Source of the DNA: Siphonodentalium dalli
Taxonomy: Eukaryota; Mollusca; Scaphopoda; Gadilida; Siphonodentaliidae
Direction: 5' to 3'
DNA length: 64,000 nucleotides
Assembly (NCBI GenBank): GCA_032622095.1
Contig: CP136069.1
Span: 185,929,122-185,993,121 of the forward strand
This document shows positions 55,680 through 64,000 of the stretch, piece after piece (the stretch's first letter is position 1; each line of letters opens with the position of its first letter). The notes under the pieces are model-generated. The model was not told the origin of the DNA and did no database searches. It saw nothing but the letters and a program-made list of their open reading frames with translations. The translations under genes and the position numbers were made by a program.

Positions 55680-57621
55680 GTTTTCCGACAAAGGAGACTA
55701 CACACATTTTATCTAATATATTTTTACAAATTTATGTACATTGGAATTCTCGTACTGGTTGAATTCTTGAATCCTGACCGGGATAGGTATAACTGTACAT
55801 ATTAGGTACATGTATACAACCGGCCGGCATTCACATTTTGACCTTACATTGTTTCATATGCGCTGACTTGTTCCGAAATGTAATTTTTGGTGCAAATTAT
55901 ATGATCACATTACTTGGACAGTTATATTTTCGTCGCTGAACTTCGGAAGAATTTTCGGAGATAAAAATATATGGTTCTAAGTAATGTAATCGTACTGTTT
56001 TGTACAATTTGTGGAAATGGATAGATTCGATACTCGATAGATGTGCGACACTGTCATTGATTGTGACAACCAGATCATATTCACAGTACTGTCGCTACAA
56101 ATCGAAAGTACTTTTCGCAAGCTGGATAACTCTATTACTCAATTGAGTTAACTCGTGAAGTTTGCCACATGTTCAGGTATTGACTGGAGTCTTACGTGAC
56201 AATACGCATGTATTTGCTAAATTTTCACGAAATTAAACGAGGAAATAAATGATGTAACAAATATTCAAAATATAAACGAATCTCCCGACGTTATTTGAAT
56301 CGAATCAGTTGGATGATTTTAGATGATTTTGAATTGAATCCAATCTGGAACCTTCATCGGAGTCTACCATAAATGTCCTGATTTAGTGTACAATCCCCCT
56401 TCAATAGAAGTAATTGTAAAAGATGATGGTGAAAGGATCATCCATCATTATAACTAAACCTGGTGAATCAATTTTAACTATCTGATACTCTGGATACCTG
56501 CTAAGAGTTTGAACACATTTTTCAAAGTGAAATTCCGTTACTTTTTCAGGACTAGCAGACAGATATCCAGTACAATGTTGATCATACTATTACTAATATT
56601 GTATTGACTGGTATAAAATCATAACTTTTTATAATTATGTTACTTACCATATAAACAAGTTAACAGGAATGAAAAACTTGAACTTAAACTGCAATTTTCA
56701 GTTATACCAACATTGAACTGGATACTTAACAAAACATATGTCATGGAAAACAATTCTCAGTTACAATCAGACCACAAGTTTTTTATTATAATTTGGTAAG
56801 ATGTTTTTGCCAGGTATTCCCGGTATTATCCAGTATTACTAAAACATGTAAATTTTTTCCACCAATTTCCTTAACCTGGAATTTCTAATGTTTATTTTAC
56901 TGTACTTTCCAATTTCCAATGTAGGCGTATGAACCCTGCCTGCTGATGGGTAAATGTTTGATTCCCATTCATTCATTTGGATTGATGTTCAGCTAAGGCC
57001 GCTATTATTAAAATATTTGTCTCCCATTCCCTACCGAACGTAAAAAGTTAGAGTAGGTACCCAGTAAGTCGTTTAATATTGTATTGTGTTTTCTCCGTTA
57101 TAAAACCTCTTATTTGTCTTTTAAAAGATATCCAATCATTCATTTAACAAAAATGTATTATCTTGGATCCCAATTTATAACACTATTGTTTAGTTCTTCA
57201 TAAAAAGTACCAGAAATAACTGAGAAAATCACATTTTTTTAAACGAAAGTATAAATCAATGGCTGAACAATAAAATAAAATGTACTTTTAAGGCCAAAAA
57301 TAAATACCTGTGTTTAGTGTTTCCCTACTTACTCTAGAAAAAGGTGCCTACCCAAAACTTTTTATTGGACTGTGGACAAAGATTTCTTTTTTGTTCAGTG
57401 GGAAGGGCGTCGAAAGGTATCTTACCCATTTTAAAACCTCTCCTATAATTTGTATACAAAAAATTTGAAGTTTATTAGTCTAGTGCTTTGACTAATTCAA
57501 GATAACAATATTTAGTATTGAACCTTTCAATTAATCTGAATTGTGAAGCTTTCTAGATTGAATTGTCAATGACCCAATGGAATTCAGAACAAAAATATTT
57601 GAAAAAAAAGAAAAAGATTCC
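55680..57621. other. Intron sequence, nothing recognised
   Basis: About 1.9 kb of AT-rich intron without MITEs. No exon is needed here because neighbouring exon phases agree. Confidence 0.5.
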
Positions 57622-57629
57622 CTACCTAC

Positions 57630-59065
57630 TAGGGTCCTGTGAATATTCGATATTCGATTCGAGATTCGATTCGAAAGTCAAATTCGATTCGAAATTTCCA
57701 ACTCGAAATTTCGAATATACACTGACAAAAAAGTAAGCTGTTTACGGACAAGTTCACACGTCTATCTTTGCTGTTTCTGTGCCATATATAATTCCCGAAA
57801 ATTATGAATATATGCACCTTATAATTCTTATTGTACATCGCGAATGTTCGCATGCTATTAAATATAAGTATAGCCAGTAATTAGCCACTATAGGACGACT
57901 AAATACATCTGAATTCTAGCTTTGAACATGGTAGCCAAAAGCTCAGAGATCGCCGATGGACCGACAACACGCGTAAATTATAATAGCGATGAGATGCTTA
58001 AAAGCATTGTCCAGATTGGTCATTACTCGAGTTACCATGGATATCTCGATCCAGTTTTGTGGTGTAATTCTACTTTTTCAAATTGTACAACAAAAACAGT
58101 TTATTCAGATCGCCGCACGCGACTTTTCCCGTTTTGTCTAAAACCGTGCACATGAGGTACCAATTGAGTACACCGCTAACCCCTTTTCTAGTGATTCGTA
58201 TTTCGAATGAAGTATGAATGCAAATGGATATTGGCCATATGATTTTATACATGGTATGTTGATATATGTTACGACCAAATTAAGTTACTTAATAAGTGTA
58301 TTTAACAATAAAATAAATGTAACTTTCCCATCCTCCGCATTCGTCGTGGTCGACATTCGTTCTGTAATATCGCCGAGATTGTAAACAACACGTGCTCCCG
58401 GCGTCGAAGAGTGCGTGTGGCAGTGTTTTCTTTTGAAGTTGACTTTCAGTTTCGGAGCGTTCCTTGAAACTTGACAATTTGTCGTCCGTTATTCATGTTT
58501 ATTTTAAACATGATAAAAGCTACATGTAGTGCAGAAACTTACACGTGTGATGAATGCAACGTGGTATATAAATCGCAAGCGTCTGGGACAACACTTGAGA
58601 CATCTAATCATCCAACACTACATAAACAGGCTACCCTGCGACTGTTGTTACATCTTCAAGTTTATAAAAACTGGTGTTTCTGAGTGCCGATTTGCAATTG
58701 TGCATGTACATGCAAACTCTACAAATTGCCGTAATTTTAATTCCGATAATCCGTTTAGTGGTTATATATCTAATCGTGGTTACGACCGCATGGACGTTTT
58801 AATCTGTTTCTTTTTTCTCTAAACAATTCTCAATTGAAGTTAATAGTATCGGGAACGACGGTTGATCGCCACACAAGTTATGATGGAATTTCATGGAAGT
58901 TCATAGAACGTTTCTCAAATCGTCTAATCATTGACATTAAAAGCCTAATTGAGAATGCAACACACAGGTATGATTCGATTCGATATTCGATTCGATATTC
59001 GATTCGATTACGTAGACTCGATTCGATATTCGATTCGATCAAAATCTCCAATTCGCAGGACCCTA
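57630..59065. mobile_element. 1,436-bp hAT-type element with 8-bp target duplication
   Basis: The ends TAGGGTCCTGTGAAT and (complement of right end) TAGGGTCCTGCGAAT match at 14 of 15 bases. CTACCTAC flanks both sides (57622-57629 and 59066-59073), the 8-bp duplication expected for hAT. Sub-terminal ATTCGATTCGAT repeats lie at both ends. A short open stretch (58549-58640 +) reads TYTCDECNVVYKSQASGTT and then NHPTLH, which resembles a BED-type CxxC...HxxxH finger. No transposase core or dimerisation domain remains, so the element is non-autonomous. Confidence 0.85.
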
Positions 59066-59299
59066 CTACCTACCTACCCTAATTATTATAGACCATGTAA
59101 CCCTAAACACAGGTATTATTTTTGTGGCCTAATCAGGATTATAAAATCAAAGGTTTGAGAATAAACAGAGAACAGAGCTGAATGCTACCAATCTTAACTA
59201 GAGGTGTGACTGTCCCGTGTTTTTTAAATACTAAGATGTTTCACATGTCAGTAAACATTTAGTTAAAATAATAAAATAACAGTTCCCATTGCAGGTGCA

Positions 59300-60560
59300 C
59301 AACCCTAACCCTAATCTTAAACCTATTGACTGAAAAATGTAGGAATAAAAGCTCGGACAAAATTATGCATGTTTCGAAAATGTTCTAAGTCGAAAAAGGG
59401 GAATAACTCCACAAAACAAAGTCGGACAGACATCATAATCGCAGGTGCACAGGTTCCCATGGTACTAAATATCAGTGCCAAGATTAAAAAACATTGACCT
59501 AAAAATGTAGGAATAAAAGCTCGGACAAAATTATGCATGTTGCAAAACAATTTCTAAGTCGAAAAAGGGGGATAACTCCACCAAGAAATGTTGGACAGAC
59601 GTCATAATCGCAGGTGCACAGTTTACCATGGTACTAAATATCAGTGCCAAGATTAAAACAAATTGACCTAAAAATGTAGGAATAAAAGCTCGGACAAAAT
59701 TATACATGTTGCGAAAAATTTCTAAGTCGAAAAAGGGGGGATAACTCCACCAAAAAAATCCAACAGACGTCATAATCGCAGGTGCACAGGTTCCCATGGT
59801 GGTTGATGTCTGTGCCAATGTTAATATTTTCTAAACCAGTCAACCGATTGATACCAAAAACTATACAGGTGAGAGGTGTGTTATCACAAACATGCACATC
59901 AAAATTTAACAAGATCCGACAAAAATACTTGAGTTATCGAGTCGGATAGCAAGTGTTTACGGACAGAATGACAGACAGACAGACGGATGTACCAACAAAT
60001 GGGTAGATATGTGGCTTCGACCTATGTGGCTAGAAATGGTAATGTGGCTTTAGTTTTTATGTGGCTTCTCAAGTAGCCATAAAATTTTAAGTGGCTATCA
60101 AGTAGTAGATAGTGATAAAACTCCAGATTATGGATTCATAACATGTTGGAATTATAGCAGAAGAAGCTGATTAAAACTCAAAAACTTGCTCACAGCAATT
60201 GGGACAGTGGAATAGGAGAAACTGACAGGTCCGTGATTGGGTGGCTAGCCACATAAATGTCTTGTCAGTGTCCGACATCTCCTATTGACGGGTCATGGAT
60301 GTCTAAATCGATGGACTTTTTTTTTCCAAATTTTGAGTGACTACAAAATTAAATAAGCTGATTAGGCCAAATAGATCATTTTAGAACGTCCATCTGAAAG
60401 CTGTTACGTGGCTAGCCACGCAACGGAAGTTATGCACATAAATATCCATTTTACACAATCTTAGCCACATAAGTAGTCATTAGTAAACACGGACGAACGA
60501 TGGTTGATCCGGACATCAACATTATGTACACTGTACCTGGTATGGGTACACATAAAAATG
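59300..60560 (+). mobile_element. Modular (pearl-like) repeat: 168-bp core x3, microsatellite, end
   Basis: AGGAATAAAAGCTCGGACAA recurs at 59341, 59509 and about 59679, with GATAACTCCACC and ATAATCGCAGGTGCACAG in each unit. Then come the AACCGATTGATACCAAAAAC module, a GACA microsatellite (59963-59985) and the end GATGGTTGATCCGGACATC with a TACCTGGTATGGGTA hairpin. A ~490-bp segment rich in GTGGCTAGCCAC-like phrases (about 59990-60485) splits the microsatellite and may be a separate insertion. Confidence 0.65.
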
Positions 60561-60758
60561 TCCCAGTAGCAGGCTTTTTCTTGGGTAGGTAGGTGGTGTG
60601 CAACCAAAATGTTTTTTATTTTGGCATAATATGTTCAACAAACAGCCTTACACTGTCATGGTTTTATTGCTTTTCTGAGACTCAACCATCTAAACTTCTC
60701 TCCTTAGATTTCAATTCCAGGTTCTTGCAGAGAAAACTTAAATCTGTGTGTGATACAA

Positions 60759-61002
60759 TTAACCCTTCCATGACCGGAGCTTCCTGAAATTTTGCGAAAA
60801 CTCGGGGCCAATGCATTATCTGAAATATGCGAGTCTCCCAATCGCATATATAAGAAAATACTTTGGCCTAACAATATTTACCTTGACCTTGTAAACCAGT
60901 GCATTCTCTAATATATGCGAGGCTCCCTATGGGAGACTCGCATTTACAAGAGAATGCACTGGCACATGAACTTTAATGCTGCACACGTGATGAAAGGGTT
61001 AA
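60759..61002. mobile_element. B-family MITE
   Basis: TTAACCCTTCCATGACCGGA ... CACACGTGATGAAAGGGTTAA. The first core is partly deleted in its centre (GAGTCTCCCAATCGCATATA). It ends 50 bases from the donor end of the exon at 61053. Confidence 0.85.
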
Positions 61003-61052
61003 TTATTATTTGCATATAATAATGATGAAATAATACTACATGTATTTCATAC

Positions 61053-61220
61053 CCTGTGATGTCAATTGTGTATCCACCATAATCATAGTACTGCCTGTAC
61101 ATATGGGCAACGCACATATATATCATGGCAATAAGAAATACCACGTTAGACATTGACTTCCCTCCGAACTTCATAATCCCATAGCACATCGCTGGCTGTA
61201 TGAAGAGGTGGATGATCTGA
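61053..61220 (-). CDS. MBOAT1/2: MBOAT1/2-like acyltransferase exon
   Basis: 168 bases: one base completes Ser, 55 codons, two bases over. Acceptor TTCTATCTAATTTCAG, donor GTATGA. It encodes QIIHLFIQPAMCYGIMKF, then MSNVVFLIAMIYMCVAHMYR (membrane), then QYYDYGGYTIDITG. The DYG-x-Y-x-x-D-x-(S/T)G motif is conserved in MBOAT1/2. Confidence 0.95.
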
Positions 61221-61929
61221 CTGAAATTAGATAGAAGTCATAATGCAGATGTATTAGGCATTTTTTTTTTTTTTTTTTTTTTTTAAAGTTTTATTGATCA
61301 AAATTAAATGCATATATATATATTGTAACAAAATTAGCAAAACGATGATCTCACACACACACTCTTTCGTTCCCCAGGCTATCAATAACTTGCACACATC
61401 CTTTCACTCACCTGCTATTTTACTCATCGTGACATGTCTATAAATATACACGCTTCTGGTATGGGTCCCGCAAGCTATGTTAGACATAGATTTAGTCAAA
61501 GAGCTAATTGACCCAATCATTCCAATGTTTATAAGATATTAATTGTATATATAGCCCTTTGCTAAGTATAATGGGATCTTGATTAATGTAGAATAAGTTA
61601 ATTCCCTTTCCTGGTGGAACAAATCGACGGTTCCTAGGCACTTATTCCTCTGGCCAATACTTGTGAGTTTGAGAGATAAAGTTGGGTTTCGGTGGAAATG
61701 ACATTTTGATACATCATGGTTTGTTTGCTTCTGACATTTTTTAGGAGCTTGTACGAATAAAAACCAGTTTTAGGCATTATTTGACAATTTATCTTGAACT
61801 TGTTTCTTTTCACTCTAAATAATAGAGGTCCTGCAAAATTAAAGAGTTCATACATGTAGTTACAATACATGCATCTTAGGTTTCCTAGGTATATTAACAG
61901 ACATGCTAATTTGAGACTAAAGATACTTC
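61221..61929. other. Intron sequence with a 24-base T-run
   Basis: A long T-run at about 61261-61284 precedes AAAGTTTTATTGATCAAAAT. The rest is unassigned intron. Confidence 0.5.
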
Positions 61930-62056
61930 CCAGGAGGTCACAGAGGGTGATTTGGTGCTGCTAGCCGGCTGTGTGGGGAAGCATTACTAAATTCACTCTC
62001 TGAGTACCTCATTCTGCAAATGTCAGAGTACTCAGACACACTATTTCCAGCTTGAC
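61930..62056. mobile_element. C-family hairpin, diverged
   Basis: CAGAGGGTGATTTGGTGCTG ... GTACCTCATTCTGCAAATGT, then CACACTATTTCCAGCTTG. The loop is GCCGGCTGTGTGGGG. Confidence 0.7.
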
Positions 62057-62328
62057 AACATATATAAAACATCTCAAGATAAAGCTCAAGCATAAAGAAG
62101 GCATAGCATTATTTCCATAACATCTTAGTTTCAACGGTGCTACTATGCCTAATAATAGTGATGGGTGGCCCAGGGTGGGGTTTATGCTGAAATTAATAAT
62201 AGTGATGGCAATTTCACTTTTGGTCTCAATGCCAAATACATGTAATAGTGATCGTTGCAAATTTTCTCCAAAATTAATAATCATGCCGACACTATTATTA
62301 AGCACTTAAGAGTACAGGTACATATACG

Positions 62329-62734
62329 TTAAAGGTACTCAATCCGATTAAGCACCCCTAAATTACAATTTCTTTGGCTTCAGGGGTAAAAAATATTTGA
62401 TTCGAGTCGAGGAACCCAGCCATCAAAGCTCAGAGTGATCAGATATTTATCTTTGAAGTTGTTATTTCTCGAGATGTGTACTAATAATTGGACGAAGATG
62501 GATAACTCTAAAATCAAGTGGTAATAATAACGCAATTTTGACCGAGACCATCCTTTTGACGGCGTGTTTCTGGGCCACAAACAAAAGAAATAACAAAATT
62601 TCAAAATATTATACATGTATCTGATCACTCTGAGCGTTGATGGGTAGGTTCCTCAACTCAAATCAAATATTTTTTACCCCCGAAGCCAAAGAAATAGTAA
62701 TTTATGAGGGTCTGATAGGGTTGAGTACCTTTAA
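62329..62734. mobile_element. F-family MITE (complete)
   Basis: TTAAAGGTACTCAATCCGAT ... TAGGGTTGAGTACCTTTAA, with TTTGATTCGAGTCGAGGAAC arms and GATAACTCTAAAATCAAGTG inside. Confidence 0.9.
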
Positions 62735-63185
62735 CCTTTTCTATACTGATTAGATTCTTCAATTCCGTTATAAAAGTATAAATCGGAATGGTCTATATTT
62801 ATTCATGTGTTCAGGTACAAAAAAGCCGACAACAGATAGAAAAACAGATAATACATGAGCAGTATGATTCATAATCATTGGTGGGAATGTTCAGATAATA
62901 ATTGGATTGGTCTATTATTCATTTGGAGGGGTGTTCAGGTAAAAAAAAAAAACCAGACGACAGACAGAAAAACAGACCATTCAAGAGCAGAAAGATTCAA
63001 AATCATTGGTTGCAAATATTTGGATAATAAGTTCAACAAACGTCCTATGGGAAATGTTCGGATTAAAGTTCAACAAACGACATTATTACACATACATTGT
63101 ATGGTCGTTTGTTGAACTTATTATCTGAACTTTTCCTGAGGGATACCTATCACAAATTTATGAGTATGTAGTATGGACAGGGTTA
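62735..63185. mobile_element. TTAA-type hairpin repeat related to 44530-44800
   Basis: TTAACCTTTTCTATACTGAT at the left; GACAGATAGAAAAACAGATA occurs twice (about 62829 and 62957); a hairpin of AGTTCAACAAACG and CGTTTGTTGAACTTATTATC lies at 63066-63125. Confidence 0.5.
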
Positions 63186-63356
63186 AGGTACACCGTACAG
63201 GGTATATGTGGACAGTCTAGCTTGACTACAATGTATGTCACGCAGCCTTAAAAATGCAAACCATAATGGCCAAGTTTTAACAGCAGCTTAAGCCTCAAGG
63301 GAAAAATACTAATAGCAGAGAATATAACAAGTGTGTTAGAATATACATATACGAAC

Positions 63357-63502
63357 CTTCCAAAACAGAAGTATGTGAACAATATACCCAAGGTAAGTTC
63401 AATACAGTGTCTTACAGCTGAGGAGGTGGTCGATGGACATAGTATTCTCCTGAAGAGTAATCCAATGGCAAGCGAGGACAACTCACAAATCACAAAGTTT
63501 AT
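63357..63502 (-). CDS. MBOAT1/2: MBOAT1/2-like acyltransferase, first exon in window
   Basis: 146 bases: 48 codons and two bases over, acceptor TTTCATTTCTTCTCACAG, donor GTTCGT. It encodes INFVICELSSLAIGLLFRRI, LCPSTTSSAVRHCIELTL and GILFTYFCFG. This matches the N-terminal NFVVCQL...FR...L-x-x-x-x-TS-x-x-x-RH...FCFG block of MBOAT1/2. The exon starts in phase 0 with no start Met, so one upstream coding exon (about 25 residues in relatives) lies beyond the window. With the ten other exons it gives 1,371 coding bases. Confidence 0.94.
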
Positions 63503-63567
63503 CTGTGAGAAGAAATGAAAATGAAAAGAAAACAAGAATAAGCAGATGAAAACACACTTACACATCT

Positions 63568-63676
63568 CACTGAGAGCTTTCCGATGAATGGTAACAAGCC
63601 ATATATCCGACTAAATTCTGAAAAATTACCCATAATTATGCTGTGGTTAAGGAGTCGATTATTTAGGGCATTACAG
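63568..63676. mobile_element. D-family hairpin, one arm only
   Basis: GAGAGCTTTCCGATGAATGG to GGGCATTACAG, matching the right arms of the copies at 24629 and 26671. TA follows. It begins 65 bases upstream of the exon acceptor at 63502. Confidence 0.8.
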
Positions 63677-64000
63677 TATTCTCAAAATACATGTACAGGA
63701 GTTCCAACCAACAGTGCTTCAATGCGGTTGCAATGAATTATGTTCCTCAACACGTTGGAATGACAATCAACGCAACATAACACAGTGGAGGTAACCATTA
63801 ACGAAACATAATGATGTTGTAGGTTCTGCCACCGATACTTCGGGAAGTCTTTGTGACTGCTGATCGATATACATGTAAGAGCAATTACACCACATCCGGA
63901 GACTAGGAGACTAGGAGTGGGAAATAACACAAATTATTCAGAGCTGAACATAAATTAAATTAAATTAGAATATATACTGCAAAATAAACTAACACAATTC
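63677..64000. other. Intron or 5' flank, nothing recognised
   Basis: Presumably the intron upstream of the first visible acyltransferase exon. No start-codon exon was identified. Confidence 0.45.

Noticed and set aside
58834-59082. Arg/Asp/Ser-rich open frame near the hAT right end
   Set aside because: It reads the ATTCGAT sub-terminal repeats and is not a protein domain.

Overview
The window is a 64 kb piece of an invertebrate animal genome. It is AT-rich, has GT-AG introns, shows no bacterial operon signs and is packed with MITEs and minisatellites. The animal-type chloride-dependent alpha-amylase, the MBOAT1/2-type acyltransferase and the bivalve-style microsatellite-bearing modular repeats suggest a marine mollusc, probably a bivalve. 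The species cannot be fixed from the sequence. A 100-N assembly gap lies at 9572-9671.

Three protein-coding loci are visible. (1) A single exon at 1599-1835 (+) encodes the C-terminal part of a copper type II ascorbate-dependent monooxygenase (DBH/MOXD1 family). (2) Three exons of an alpha-amylase lie on + (13260-14158, 15369-15638, 18188-18225). They carry all four catalytic regions and the stop codon, but the first ~100 residues are not found in the window. (3) An MBOAT1/2-like lysophospholipid acyltransferase lies on - and spans 63502 down to 36591. Eleven exons could be placed to the base, their phases all agree, and they give 456 residues plus a stop. Only the first coding exon lies outside the window.

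Layout: 1-1350 holds two MITEs and a 58-bp repeat. 2.5-8.6 kb is a satellite block in which a GC-rich 142-bp array and an 84-bp array derived from C2H2 zinc fingers are tandemly duplicated as a 2,324-bp unit. 9.7-13.2 kb holds dispersed repeats. 13.2-18.2 kb is the amylase 3' part. 18.3-36.2 kb has no recognised gene and is mostly MITEs and minisatellites. 36.5-63.5 kb is the acyltransferase, with introns filled by repeats that include a ~79-copy 31-bp minisatellite and a 1.4 kb hAT element.

Family labels used below. A: TTAA-flanked, ends CCCTTTACCCAACA. B: TTAA-flanked, ends CCCTTTCATGATGGGAGCT or CCCTTCCATGACTGGAGCT. C: hairpin element containing GCAGAATGAGGTCCCCAGAG. D: hairpin starting CAGTAATGC, TA target duplication. 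E: TTAA-flanked, ends CCCTTTCAGTGCCAGG. F: ends TTAAAGGTACTCAATCCGAT. J: ends TGTGACCCGCC. Families A, B, E and J have different ends but share one ~68-bp palindromic core (CCAATGCATTCTCTTATATA...). Its stem shows a paired two-base swap between families. This modular core, shared across elements with different ends, is the most unusual signal in the window. The three genes belong to unrelated pathways (amine/peptide hydroxylation, starch digestion, phospholipid remodelling) and there is no sign that they act together.
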